The notes under the pieces were generated by a model, which was given only the letters and a program-made list of their open reading frames with translations, searched no databases and was not told the origin of the DNA. Below, piece by piece: positions 36,716-45,227 of a stretch of 64,000 nt of DNA. Location of the stretch: the NCBI GenBank assembly GCA_902493385.1, contig CABUPO010000010.1:1-64000 (forward strand). The letters are read 5' to 3'. This DNA is from an uncultured Lachnospiraceae bacterium (GTDB lineage: Bacteria; Bacillota; Clostridia; Lachnospirales; Lachnospiraceae). Made by a program: the position numbers and the translations under genes. Within the stretch, counting starts at the first letter, position 1. Each line of letters starts with the position of its first letter.

Positions 36716-37060
36716 ATGAAAGATAAAGTGAACAGAAGTATTCTTGGCATTAACATAAAACTTTTCCGTGAAAAAAAAGGATTTTCAGCCAGACAGTTAA
36801 GTAATATAACCGGCATATCAGAATCTCACATTAAAAATCTTGAAAGCGCAAGCGCCAATCCAAGCATTAATACGCTCGTCAGAATAGCTAACAGTCTGGA
36901 TGTTTCATTAGATTATCTTCTGAAGGATTCCCTCTCAGCTCATCTTAGAATGACGTCCTACGCAGATAATATAATGAAGTCTCTCGAGGACTGCAGCGAA
37001 CAGGAGCTTATGTTTATCAATGACATAATTATTTCTTTAAAAAAAGATATGAGAAAGTGA
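36716..37060 (+). CDS. XRE family helix-turn-helix regulator
   Basis: 114 aa. The Cro/C1-type domain (about 8-66) has FREKKGFSARQLSNITGISESHIKNLESASANPS, recognised by the helix pair around residues 22-47. A helical C-terminal tail may mediate dimerisation. It is followed after only 9 nt by the LytTR regulator, so the two are one unit. The target is unknown. Confidence 0.88.
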   Translation: MKDKVNRSILGINIKLFREKKGFSARQLSNITGISESHIKNLESASANPSINTLVRIANSLDVSLDYLLKDSLSAHLRMTSYADNIMKSLEDCSEQELMFINDIIISLKKDMRK

Positions 37061-37069
37061 CGTGACTTT

Positions 37070-37774
37070 ATGCAGATAGCTATATGTGACAATGACGACA
37101 GATTTTGCAGTATGCTTGAACGTCTGATATATGCCTGCGGACACAACCATATGATTAATGTAGACATATCTATATATAACACCGGCGAATATCTTTTGCA
37201 GAATATGAAAAACAGAATTTGGTTTGATATGGTTTTTCTGGATATTAATCTTCCCGGAATATGCGGCATTACCGTTGCAGACCACATCAGAAACCGTCTT
37301 AATAATCTTTCAACATGTATTGTATTTATCTCAGAAAATGCAGACCGATGTATGGAATTATTTGATTACCAGCCGCTTAACTTTCATATTAAGCCATTTG
37401 GCCTTAAAACCGTTGCATCTGATATAAAAAAAGCTGTAAGCGCATTAAAGATAACAGACAATATTTTTCGGTATAAAAGCTTTGGCGCGGTAAAGCATGT
37501 AAATTATTCCGACATACTATATTTTTCTTCAAAAGATAAATACGTATATGTAAACACAGGGGATTACTCCGACAAATTCAGAGGTAATCTTGCAAATACA
37601 GAAAACAGCCTGAGCAAATCCCTGTTTCTCAGATGCCATAAATCATTTATAGTGAATCTCAGACACATCCAGTCATATCACTATAATCAAATTACTATGG
37701 ATAATGGCGAGCTTATACCTATTGGAAGATATTACCACGACAATTTAATGGCTACGCTGGCCGTATATGAATAA
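37070..37774 (+). CDS. LytTR family response regulator
   Basis: 234 aa. The receiver domain has phospho-acceptor D58 (FLDINLPG) and K108 in IKPFG. The C-terminal LytTR DNA-binding domain (about 137-230) has LYFSSKDKYVYVNTGD and FLRCHKSFIVNLRHI. No histidine kinase is adjacent, so it is an orphan paired with an XRE regulator. LytTR proteins often control peptides, bacteriocins or surface components. Confidence 0.9.
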   Translation: MQIAICDNDDRFCSMLERLIYACGHNHMINVDISIYNTGEYLLQNMKNRIWFDMVFLDINLPGICGITVADHIRNRLNNLSTCIVFISENADRCMELFDYQPLNFHIKPFGLKTVASDIKKAVSALKITDNIFRYKSFGAVKHVNYSDILYFSSKDKYVYVNTGDYSDKFRGNLANTENSLSKSLFLRCHKSFIVNLRHIQSYHYNQITMDNGELIPIGRYYHDNLMATLAVYE

Positions 37775-37965
37775 TGCAGTTCACATACTAAAACTGGTTG
37801 TTTGTCACAAATACAGATTAATCTGCATTTTTCGTGCTATATTTATACCGGACACAGGATTAGAATAATTCGGGCTGTGTTCAATCGGTACTTCCACCTT
37901 CTATATATCCATCTTTATATTTGTCAATATCCATTTCTATATTTCATTAACCGTATCGATTGAAG

Positions 37966-38610
37966 TCAGTCCCGGATATGCTTTCTTTTCTCTTCGCTTA
38001 TTGTACGCGCTTTACAGTGTACAACATCATTATCATATGGCACGCATACAATAATTTTCTTAGGACATATGCCTGCACACAACCCACAGCCCGTACATTT
38101 TTCTCTGTCTATCACGGCCGTATTATTTATAAGGCTTATTGCCCCATGAGCACACATTTTTACACAAGAACCGTATCCCATGCATCCATATGTGCACGCT
38201 CTGGCGCCTGCTCCAAGAGTCTCTGCGACAAATACACAGTCTTTTGCACCAGTATAGTTATATTTTACCTTTACAGACGGACAATCGCTTCTGCAAAGCA
38301 CTGTATATACTTTTTTCTTTTCAGCTTTAATGTCCTTTCCAATTATTTTACTAATATTGTTTAACTGCAAAGGACTAATCCCTTCGGTACACTTATCCGC
38401 CGTAACATTATCCGCCGCCACTGCCGCCGCAAATGCGTCGCAGCCCGCATATCCGCATCCTCCGCAGTTATTCCCCGGAAGATTTGCCCTGATAGCAGCA
38501 GTTTTTTCATCTGTTTCATCCGGAAAAGCCCTTTTAACTATTCCAGGCATAATTCCCGCAGCAAATCCTAAAACTGCAGCTATAAGTACCGCTGTTAAAA
38601 CTGTAGCCAT
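37966..38610 (-). CDS. rnfB: Rnf complex subunit RnfB (short form)
   Basis: Ferredoxin-accepting iron-sulfur subunit of the Rnf ion-translocating ferredoxin:NAD+ oxidoreductase (214 aa). An N-terminal membrane helix (about 4-26) is followed by the RnfB cluster (C49, C52, C57, C74). A ferredoxin-like part then has C139/C143/C149/C153 and C172/C175/C178/C182. Clostridial RnfB normally continues after the equivalent of VPYDNDVVHC with another pair of 4Fe-4S clusters. Here the protein stops 15 residues later, and no Cys-rich remnant follows in any minus-strand frame. The ATG at 38610 has AGGA 6 nt upstream. It is the last gene of the spoIIID-rnf operon. Confidence 0.92.
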   Translation of the reverse strand: MATVLTAVLIAAVLGFAAGIMPGIVKRAFPDETDEKTAAIRANLPGNNCGGCGYAGCDAFAAAVAADNVTADKCTEGISPLQLNNISKIIGKDIKAEKKKVYTVLCRSDCPSVKVKYNYTGAKDCVFVAETLGAGARACTYGCMGYGSCVKMCAHGAISLINNTAVIDREKCTGCGLCAGICPKKIIVCVPYDNDVVHCKARTISEEKRKHIRD

Positions 38611-38636
38611 ACTCTTTCCTTTCATATATAAATTTA

Positions 38637-39209
38637 TTACAGACCCGAAAAGCCATAGAATGCAATTGACATAAGTCCGGCTGTTATAAGCGTTATAGGC
38701 GTTCCCTGAAACGCTTTCGGTATACGATTACTGTAATTTATCTTCGTCCGAAGTCCCGCCATAATTACTATTGCAATAAGAAATCCAAGCGAAACGCCGA
38801 GCGCATATACGATACATTCAAAGAATCCGTACCCTGCGCCTGCGCTTTTAATTGCAGTGCCAAGCACCGCGCAATTAGTCGTTATAAGCGGAAGATACAC
38901 TCCAAGCGCATCATAAAGCTTTTTCATCTTGCTTTTTATTATTATCTCTAAAATCTGAACCAGGGTTGCGATAATAAGTATATAAAATAATGTCTGCATA
39001 AATTCTATTCCCAAAAAAGAAAGCAGCCTGCCAACCGGATATGTAACAGCATTAGATATCACAACGACAGCCGTAACAGCTGTTCCCATGCCGATTGCAG
39101 ACTGGACATTTTTAGATACTCCAAGAAACGGACAAATCCCCAAAAACTGCGACAATACAACATTTCCGGCAAACATAGCCGATATGAGCATCAAAAACAT
39201 TTCATACAT
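38637..39209 (-). CDS. rnfA: Rnf complex subunit RnfA
   Basis: 190-aa membrane subunit with six helices. Together with RnfE it forms the pseudo-symmetric ion channel that carries a membrane-embedded iron-sulfur cluster. Family features are QFLGICPFLGVSKN near the N-terminus and LITTNCAVLG in the second half, each with the conserved cysteine. It starts 3 nt after rnfE. Confidence 0.96.
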   Translation of the reverse strand: MYEMFLMLISAMFAGNVVLSQFLGICPFLGVSKNVQSAIGMGTAVTAVVVISNAVTYPVGRLLSFLGIEFMQTLFYILIIATLVQILEIIIKSKMKKLYDALGVYLPLITTNCAVLGTAIKSAGAGYGFFECIVYALGVSLGFLIAIVIMAGLRTKINYSNRIPKAFQGTPITLITAGLMSIAFYGFSGL

Positions 39210-39212
39210 ACT

Positions 39213-39884
39213 TTAACATCTCCATTTACATTTATTACAGTCCATCGTGCATACTGACGCACTTTTTTCATCAGTATTTGATTTGCGGATAATAATGTGG
39301 TTTCGCAGCGCTGAAAGAAATGCAAGTACAAAAAAAGCGCCCGGAGCCATAACTACTATGGATACAGGCGCCAAATGCCCTCCAAATATATTCTTATTAA
39401 TATTATATCCGAAAATGGATGTATTTCCTATAATTTCACGTATTGCGCCAATTAACGTAAGCGACATGGTAAACCCAAGCCCCATTCCAAGTCCGTCCGC
39501 CGCTGAAAGCGACACGCTGTGTGAAGAAGCGTACGCTTCTGCCCTGCCTAAAATAATGCAATTAACCACAATCAACGGAATATACACTCCAAGCGCCTTT
39601 TCAATATCCGGAAAATACGCTCGTATAATAAGCTCTATAATGCTTACTGTTCCTGCAATTATGACGATATAGGCAGGAATTCTTATAGTATTAGGAATAA
39701 TGTTTCTAACGGCTGAAATAAGTCCTCCCGACAAAATAAGCACAGCCATTGTTGAAATCCCCATTCCCAGGCCACTGACCGCCGAAGTAGTTACTGCAAG
39801 CGTCGGGCACATTCCAAGCATCAGTACGAATGTAGGATTCTCCTTTATCATACCGTTCATAATACGCTCGGCATGCTGATTCAT
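39213..39884 (-). CDS. rnfE: Rnf complex subunit RnfE
   Basis: 223-aa membrane subunit homologous to RnfA, with the cysteine-bearing repeats LGMCPTLAVT and LIVVNCIILGR. It ends in a cytoplasmic tail with a four-cysteine motif (C212, C216, C219, C223 in CTMDCNKCKWRC), which could hold a metal or cluster. GGAGG lies 7 nt before the ATG. Confidence 0.95.
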   Translation of the reverse strand: MNQHAERIMNGMIKENPTFVLMLGMCPTLAVTTSAVSGLGMGISTMAVLILSGGLISAVRNIIPNTIRIPAYIVIIAGTVSIIELIIRAYFPDIEKALGVYIPLIVVNCIILGRAEAYASSHSVSLSAADGLGMGLGFTMSLTLIGAIREIIGNTSIFGYNINKNIFGGHLAPVSIVVMAPGAFFVLAFLSALRNHIIIRKSNTDEKSASVCTMDCNKCKWRC

Positions 39885-39911
39885 TAATTACCTCCATTAT
39901 ATATAATTATA

Positions 39912-40520
39912 TTATTCATTCATTTGAGCATAAAACGCAATACAGGCATTAACCGCTCTCGCAACGCCTTTTGTCGTGATTGTTGCGCCGGTCAGCGCGT
40001 CTACATCACCTGCGTCTACATCTATAGGCTGCGATTTGCCTTTAAATTGATTTTTAAAATCCTCATCCGTACAGTTCGCGCCAAGTCCCGCCGTTTCATT
40101 CATAGACACAACGTCAATTCCGGTTACGATACCTTTTGTATCAATTCCTACCGACAGCGTTATATCATCCTCGTATCCTTTGGATTTTACAATAAATGCA
40201 TAACCAATACTTTCTCCGCTTTCATCATAGGCGCCTGCCATATCGCTAATCATGGTCCTGTACTCATCATTTATCGTTTCATTATACGCCGCAAGCTTTT
40301 GGTTATATTCCTCACTGCTTTGAAAGCTTACCCCTTCATAGTCGGTAAATACGCTTTCATAACCGGCAAGCTTAGCCGCCTTAGACGCATTATCTATAGG
40401 AGTCTTTGTTTTAAGAAACACTCCTCCAAGTACGAGCGCAAAAACTGCCGCAACCGCAAGAAGTATCAGTCCGTCCCTTAAATAGCTGTCACCTTTTCTC
40501 TTTATACGTTTCCTCGCCAT
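39912..40520 (-). CDS. rnfG: Rnf complex subunit RnfG (FMN-binding)
   Basis: A 202-aa subunit anchored by one N-terminal membrane helix (about 18-36). The extracytoplasmic FMN-binding domain has the flavinylation motif DALTGAT, T180 being the expected covalent FMN site. Flavin attachment needs an ApbE enzyme, which is not in this window. The ATG at 40520 has GAGGAG 8 nt upstream and overlaps the end of rnfD by 19 nt. Confidence 0.94.
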   Translation of the reverse strand: MARKRIKRKGDSYLRDGLILLAVAAVFALVLGGVFLKTKTPIDNASKAAKLAGYESVFTDYEGVSFQSSEEYNQKLAAYNETINDEYRTMISDMAGAYDESGESIGYAFIVKSKGYEDDITLSVGIDTKGIVTGIDVVSMNETAGLGANCTDEDFKNQFKGKSQPIDVDAGDVDALTGATITTKGVARAVNACIAFYAQMNE

Positions 40521-41452
40521 CTTACTGTCTCCTCTCCGAAAGGCTTTCTCATTGTACATTTTTCTATAAGCGGTACAATCATGTTAGAACAGATTATCGC
40601 ATAAGATACTCCCTCAGGCAAGACCCCAAATTGTCTGAACACAAATGTCAGAAGTCCCGCGCTTATTCCATAAATTATCCTTCCCGCACCGGTCACCGGA
40701 GACGTCACATAATCCGTTGCCATAAAAAATGCACCGAGCATTAACCCTCCTGTGTATAAATTTGCCTGAATACAGTATACCGCATTTTCCTCTCCCGATA
40801 CAGCTAAATATATGCTTAATATAATTGTAAATGACAATATATACGAAAGCGGTATTTTTATATCAATTACCTTTTTTGCAATCAGATATATTATTCCTAT
40901 TCCTAACGCCGGCACCGAAGCTTCTCCAATGCAGCCGCCTCCTGTTCCGAAAAACATTTCCGAAAGCGCCGGATGGGCTCCCTCCTTAAGCACGGCAAGC
41001 GGGGTAGCCCCCGATATTCCGTCAGGGAAAAAAGCCGTCATTTCACGCGAAAACGATATTAAAAGAAAGCATCTGGCAGCAAGCGCGGGATTCATAAAGT
41101 TATGCCCCAGTCCGCCAAAGAGCTGTTTTACAATTATTATAGCAAATAAAGCGCCGACAACCGGAATATAAAGCGGCGTATATGGCGGCATATTAAGTCC
41201 TAACAGCAGTCCTGTCACCACTGCGCTCATGTCATTTATACCCGCGCCGCCCATGTATCCCGTAATACGAAGAAAAATATATTCAAAGATTATGCACGAG
41301 GCAACAGACACACCGACAATACATGCGGCGTACGCGCCATAAATATACACTCCGAATACAAATGCCGGAATAAGCGATATACACACATCAGTCATTATTT
41401 CACGTGTATGTACGGCGCTTTTTATATGCGGAGACGCTGATACTTCAAACAA
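40502..41452 (-). CDS. rnfD: Rnf complex subunit RnfD
   Basis: 316-aa polytopic membrane subunit with a covalently bound FMN. It starts LFEVSASPHIKS, typical for the family. The flavinylation loop lies around GISGATPL. The best start is a TTG at 41452: AAGGAGG lies 7 nt upstream, inside the last codons of rnfC, and the rnfC stop is 3 nt away. Longer in-frame extensions would lie within rnfC. Confidence 0.93.
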   Translation of the reverse strand: MFEVSASPHIKSAVHTREIMTDVCISLIPAFVFGVYIYGAYAACIVGVSVASCIIFEYIFLRITGYMGGAGINDMSAVVTGLLLGLNMPPYTPLYIPVVGALFAIIIVKQLFGGLGHNFMNPALAARCFLLISFSREMTAFFPDGISGATPLAVLKEGAHPALSEMFFGTGGGCIGEASVPALGIGIIYLIAKKVIDIKIPLSYILSFTIILSIYLAVSGEENAVYCIQANLYTGGLMLGAFFMATDYVTSPVTGAGRIIYGISAGLLTFVFRQFGVLPEGVSYAIICSNMIVPLIEKCTMRKPFGEETVRWRGNV

Positions 41453-41454
41453 AT

Positions 41455-42747
41455 TTATGCCTCCTTGCTCTTTATCACTTTTTTTGCACCTGCAAACATC
41501 TGTGTAAGGCTTCTTTTTGCCGGACATATATAAGTACAGCTTCCACATTCACAGCAATTCATGCCGCCCGCCCTCCTGAACGAATCCCACTCATAGCGGC
41601 AGGCATATTCAGCCAGAATCTGCGGCACAAGCTTTTCCGGACATACATCCCCGCATTTGCCGCACCTTATACATACTGATTCAGGCGCCATATATGCTTC
41701 ACGTTCATCCATGCATATAATAGCTGATGTTGTCTTAGTAACCGGAACGTCATATGAATACACAGCTTTTCCCATCATAGGACCGCCTGCAATAATCTTT
41801 GCGATATTTTCTTTTTTAACACCCGCAGCCTGTATAACTGTACCTATATCCGTTCCCAAGCTTACAAGATAATTATGTGGTTTAGCCAAAGCTCCGCCCG
41901 TTACTGTTACAATTCTTTTGATTAACGGCTGCGCGTCGGCAACAGCCCTGCATATTTCCGTAACTGTAGCGACATTACATACAATACAGCCTGCTTCCTT
42001 AGGAAGCTTTCCCATCGCAAGTCTTTTTTTTGTTACGGCATGTACAAGCAGTCTTTCCGCGCCTTTTGGATAGCCGCTTTTTATAACCTTAACCGAAATA
42101 TTATTATAAGCTCTTATTTTTTCTGAAATTAGTTTTGCGGCGTCAGGCTTATTATCTTCAATTACAATAACCGCACTGGCATTACAAAACAGTTTTAAAA
42201 GTATCTGTATACCGCATATTAATCTGTCAGCTTCAGATAACATCAGCCTGTGGTCAGCTGAAACATACGGTTCACATTCCGCTCCGTTTATAATGACATT
42301 CCTTATATTCTCCCTGTCCTTAGACAGCTTAATGTGTGTTGGAAATCCTGCTCCTCCCATTCCTACAATGCCCGCATTATATACGGCGTCTATTATTTCT
42401 TGTGGAGACATTCTATTATAATTTCTTTGTGTTTGATTACTTCTGAGCTGCAAAACCTGATTATATCTGCCGTCATTTTTTACAATAATGGATTTCACGG
42501 TTTTTCCATCCGCAGTCATTACGGGTTTTATGTCAGAAACTATCCCTGAAACTGAAGCATGGACATTTGCCGATACAAAAGACGCATTACCTTTTGCAAG
42601 TACCTGCCCGCAGGATACGCGCTCGCCAACACTAACCACAATTTCAGCATCTTTGCCTATATGCTGCCTGACAGGATAGGCAAGATGCTCACCCGGCTTA
42701 ACTATCTCAAGCTCAGGGCAGGTGTGACTGTCAAAACGATGCTTCAC
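41455..42747 (-). CDS. rnfC: Rnf complex subunit RnfC
   Basis: 430-aa NADH-binding subunit. It has an N-terminal beta domain (GEHLAYPVRQHIG), the NADH/FMN-binding domain with GMGGAGFPTHIKLS and NGAECEPYVSADHRLM, an SLBB-like region, and two 4Fe-4S motifs near the C-terminus (CIRCGKCGDVCP and CCECGSCTYICP). The start is GTG at 42747, its GTGA overlapping the stop codon of spoIIID by 4 nt. Translation is therefore coupled to spoIIID. Confidence 0.95.
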   Translation of the reverse strand: MKHRFDSHTCPELEIVKPGEHLAYPVRQHIGKDAEIVVSVGERVSCGQVLAKGNASFVSANVHASVSGIVSDIKPVMTADGKTVKSIIVKNDGRYNQVLQLRSNQTQRNYNRMSPQEIIDAVYNAGIVGMGGAGFPTHIKLSKDRENIRNVIINGAECEPYVSADHRLMLSEADRLICGIQILLKLFCNASAVIVIEDNKPDAAKLISEKIRAYNNISVKVIKSGYPKGAERLLVHAVTKKRLAMGKLPKEAGCIVCNVATVTEICRAVADAQPLIKRIVTVTGGALAKPHNYLVSLGTDIGTVIQAAGVKKENIAKIIAGGPMMGKAVYSYDVPVTKTTSAIICMDEREAYMAPESVCIRCGKCGDVCPEKLVPQILAEYACRYEWDSFRRAGGMNCCECGSCTYICPAKRSLTQMFAGAKKVIKSKEA

Positions 42748-43007
42748 GAAAAATGCGACCGCTCTCTGAGATATTTGTCTTTTGTAGCCATTCCGCCTCT
42801 GATGTGTCTCTCTGATTTGTTAATGTCAAGAACCTGTCTTGCCCTTGCAGCAAGCGCCGGATTAATCATAAGAAGACGTTCTGTTACGTCTTTATGTACC
42901 GTTGATTTGGAAATTCCGAATTTTTTAGCAGTCTGCCTGACCGTTGCGTTGGATTCGATTATGTAGTTCGCAATAGCAATCGCCCGCTCTTCTATATACT
43001 CTTTCAC
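42744..43007 (-). CDS. spoIIID: Sporulation transcriptional regulator SpoIIID
   Basis: An 87-aa mother-cell DNA-binding protein. The helix-turn-helix is readable (TVRQTAKKFGISKSTVHKD, about 22-40), followed by the basic C-terminal region (LAARARQVLDINKSERHIRGG). It adjusts sigma-E and sigma-K regulons in known spore formers. The start is GTG, 7 nt after AAGGGG. A sigma-E-type promoter lies upstream, and rnfC follows with a 4-nt overlap, an unusual partner for this gene. Confidence 0.96.
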   Translation of the reverse strand: MKEYIEERAIAIANYIIESNATVRQTAKKFGISKSTVHKDVTERLLMINPALAARARQVLDINKSERHIRGGMATKDKYLRERSHFS

Positions 43008-43023
43008 TCAAAAACCCCTTGGT

Positions 43024-43049
43024 ATCATACATTCTTTACATTGTATGAT
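43024..43049. repeat. Inverted repeat over the spoIIID promoter -10
   Basis: Arms ATCATACA (43024-43031) and TGTATGAT (43042-43049) separated by 10 nt. The repeat overlaps the sigma-E-type -10 box and the start of the message, so it could be an operator or a 5' stem. Confidence 0.45.
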
Positions 43050-43068
43050 TAAGATGTATATAATATGC
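43040..43068 (-). promoter_or_regulatory. Sigma-E-type promoter of spoIIID-rnf
   Basis: On the minus strand GCATATT (43062-43068), a 14-bp spacer, then CATACAAT (43040-43047). This fits the known sigma-E consensus (about kmATATT, 13-15 bp, CATACAnT) very closely. Transcription would start near 43033, about 26 nt before the GTG of spoIIID. Confidence 0.7.
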
Positions 43069-43127
43069 GGGCAAAAAGCCAATTAACATTATGTATACGG
43101 AATTAATTCTTAGAATTTCCCGGGCAT

Positions 43128-43180
43128 AAAAATACACCGCCCGGCTCTCATGCTGTATATAAAAGCTGCCTTGCGGTGTA
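43128..43180 (-). terminator. Terminator of the Cys-containing peptide gene
   Basis: The 8-bp arms TACACCGC (43133-43140) and GCGGTGTA (43173-43180) with a partly paired interior are followed on the minus strand by ATTTTTATG. Confidence 0.7.
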
Positions 43181-43237
43181 CTTATTCATGAATTAAAAAT
43201 CATACGCTCTGGATGCATTCCATCTGTGCTGTCATAA

Positions 43238-43609
43238 TTATGATTTGTCCGAACCATTCTGAGTCTGGCTGCCCCAATCTGTTAATATATCATTTGGCTT
43301 ATATCCGTTCCACTCCCATGCTGGTTTTCTCTTGCCAGCGTCAACATCGTATGTCTCTGAATAGTTTGAATCAACATAATGTGAGTTCAGACCACATCCG
43401 TTGGCTGTGTTGGCAGGACATCCTATACATCCATACCAATCTTTATAAGTAACCTCATTCGACCATGTACCCTGACCCTGCCAGTTGCCATTCATGTACT
43501 TACTATCGCATTTCGGAGCACTGATGCCTGCCTTACTTCCGCTTGCCATATACACGCTTTCTGCAACATCTTCAACTTTAATCACCATTGGTTTTTCATA
43601 ATTCTTCAT
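43238..43609 (-). CDS. Short Cys-containing peptide with leader-like N-terminus
   Basis: 123 aa, not recognised as a characterised family. The N-terminus (MKNYEKPMVIKVEDVAESVYMASG) resembles small Firmicute proteins of the pattern YEKP...AE.VY..SG that look like leader peptides; it is neither a Sec signal nor lipoprotein-like. The remainder is rich in Trp, Tyr, Asn and Gly, with cysteines at 34, 61, 64 and 72 (CIGCPANTANGCG). AAGGGG precedes the ATG by 11 nt. It has its own promoter with a perfect palindrome and its own terminator. It lies directly downstream of the kinase/regulator/PqqD-like genes, which hints at a modified or exported peptide. No modifying enzyme or transporter is visible nearby. 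Confidence 0.6.
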   Translation of the reverse strand: MKNYEKPMVIKVEDVAESVYMASGSKAGISAPKCDSKYMNGNWQGQGTWSNEVTYKDWYGCIGCPANTANGCGLNSHYVDSNYSETYDVDAGKRKPAWEWNGYKPNDILTDWGSQTQNGSDKS

Positions 43610-43631
43610 ATGATTACATTCCCCTTTCTAA

Positions 43632-43679
43632 ATTATATCCTAAACCCTCAAATTCCGATATATGTTATTAATAACATAT
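43632..43679 (-). promoter_or_regulatory. Promoter with 20-bp perfect palindrome for the peptide gene
   Basis: A perfect TATAAT on the minus strand (43632-43637) has no good -35. Instead the perfect palindrome ATATGTTATTAATAACATAT (43660-43679) overlaps the -35 position. This layout suggests an activated or repressed promoter whose regulator binds the palindrome. Confidence 0.55.
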
Positions 43680-43728
43680 TACATTGCCATAATAATCTTT
43701 TCAAGTTTTCTAACAAAATTGTTACCAT

Positions 43729-44529
43729 TTAATCTGAAGCTTCAGATATAACGCTTTGAATTGGAAGTGAAAACTTAAAGCAGCTTCCGCAGCCGGGTAC
43801 GCTTTTGCACCATATTTTACCTCCATGCTGTTCTATTATTCCTTTCGCAATAGCAAGCCCAAGCCCGCAGCCTCCGTCATCAGGCGTACGTACCCGGCTG
43901 GCGCGAAAAGACCTGTCAAATATAAAAGGCATATCTTCCTCTGATATTCCTTCTCCGTTATCCTCTACATATATCCATACCTCTTTATCCATTTTTTCAG
44001 CGCCAAAGACTATTCTTGCGCTTCCTTTGGAATACTTTAACGCGTTAGAAAACAGATTGTCTAATACTCTGTTCATTGCATTTGCATCAATCTCGATATA
44101 ATACGCAAAATTTTCAGGCACTTTATTACATAATTCACATTGCATATATTTGGGGTCGGCAGCACACGAATAATAATATTCTTCTAAAAACAATCCGCAC
44201 TCTACATATTGTTTTTTCAAACTCAGGGATTTACTGTCGAGCTTTGTAAGCAGAAACAAATCGTCTAATATTGCTTTCTGCATATTAATTCTTCTTTCCA
44301 TAAGGTTAAGAATATCTTCATACTGCTTTTTTTCAAGCTTACGCCCGGATTTTAACAATTCTACCGAACTGGCAAGCGCGGTCATTGACGACCTTAAATC
44401 ATGAGAAAGATTAGCAAGAAGCTCCGTGCGGGCCTTTTCTTCAGCTGCAAGACGTAAATTTGCACAAAACAATTCCTGTTCAAGCTGTTTTTTTGAAACC
44501 TCAGGTTTATTATATCTTCTTTTCTGCAT
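43729..44529 (-). CDS. Soluble sensor histidine kinase
   Basis: 266 aa, no membrane helix. A short coiled N-terminus leads directly into HisKA (H43 in LSHDLRSSM) and HATPase (LDNLFSNALKYS, GCGLGLAIAKGI). It therefore senses an internal signal or a partner protein. It follows its response regulator by 15 nt at the 3' end of the Pel-like operon. A 16-bp palindrome (43732-43747) lies in its last codons. Confidence 0.9.
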   Translation of the reverse strand: MQKRRYNKPEVSKKQLEQELFCANLRLAAEEKARTELLANLSHDLRSSMTALASSVELLKSGRKLEKKQYEDILNLMERRINMQKAILDDLFLLTKLDSKSLSLKKQYVECGLFLEEYYYSCAADPKYMQCELCNKVPENFAYYIEIDANAMNRVLDNLFSNALKYSKGSARIVFGAEKMDKEVWIYVEDNGEGISEEDMPFIFDRSFRASRVRTPDDGGCGLGLAIAKGIIEQHGGKIWCKSVPGCGSCFKFSLPIQSVISEASD

Positions 44530-44544
44530 TAACTATCTACCACA

Positions 44545-45222
44545 TTATCCTTTAAAACGATAACCCTTTCCCCAAACAGTTTCAATCATATTTTCCATTC
44601 CAACATAACTCTCAAGCTTTTTCCTCAGCCGGCTTACGCTGACCATCACATTTTTTCTGTCAGAATCCAGATAGGTTCCCATTATTTCCTTTCCTATCTG
44701 TTCAAATGTCACAACCTCGCCTTTATGCTTTGCCAGAAAAACAAGAACATCAAACTCACGATTTGACAATGCAATCTCTTCATTTCCGTAAGATGCCCTG
44801 TGTTCTATCAGCTCTATTTTTAACGGTGTAAATTCCAAAACTCCGGCTTTTTTCTCTATTTTTTTCTGTCTGCGTATGTTAATGCCGATTCTAAGAGACA
44901 GCTCCTTAAGGCTGCAGGGTTTTACAATATAGTCGTCCGCTCCGATAGAAAGCCCTCTTATACGGTCGGCTTCATCAGTTTTTCCTGTCAGATAAAGAAT
45001 TGGTGCGGCCGTTATCCTGCGAATAACCGAAAATCCGTCAAATCCGTCTACATCAGGCATCATGACATCCATTACAATACAGTCGGGATTAACTCTTTTA
45101 ATGCTTTCTGCAGCATCTTTTATACAGGCTGCTATATGTACCTCATATCCTTTTTCCTTAAGATATTCACTGTTAACATTTAACACATCATTATCATCGT
45201 CAATCAAAAGCACCCTATGCAC
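44545..45222 (-). CDS. OmpR-family response regulator
   Basis: 225 aa. The receiver domain has D52 (MDVMMPDVDG) and K101 in VKPC. The winged-helix output domain ends VWGKGYRF. Two start choices exist. The GTG at 45231 overlaps the PqqD-like stop codon and touches its Shine-Dalgarno; the GTG at 45222 is 8 nt after GAGGAG, and I chose it. It pairs with the soluble kinase downstream and is part of the Pel-like operon. Confidence 0.9.
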   Translation of the reverse strand: MHRVLLIDDDNDVLNVNSEYLKEKGYEVHIAACIKDAAESIKRVNPDCIVMDVMMPDVDGFDGFSVIRRITAAPILYLTGKTDEADRIRGLSIGADDYIVKPCSLKELSLRIGINIRRQKKIEKKAGVLEFTPLKIELIEHRASYGNEEIALSNREFDVLVFLAKHKGEVVTFEQIGKEIMGTYLDSDRKNVMVSVSRLRKKLESYVGMENMIETVWGKGYRFKG

Positions 45223-45227
45223 ATTAT

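Noticed and set aside
37775..37965. Frameshifted remnant of the missing RnfB C-terminus
   Set aside because: No Cys-rich frame follows on the minus strand, so the short RnfB is not explained by a simple frameshift.
43732..43747. 16-bp palindrome ATCTGAAGCTTCAGAT as terminator of the Pel-like operon
   Set aside because: It lies in the last codons of the kinase gene and has no T tract in the minus direction, so termination here is unsupported.
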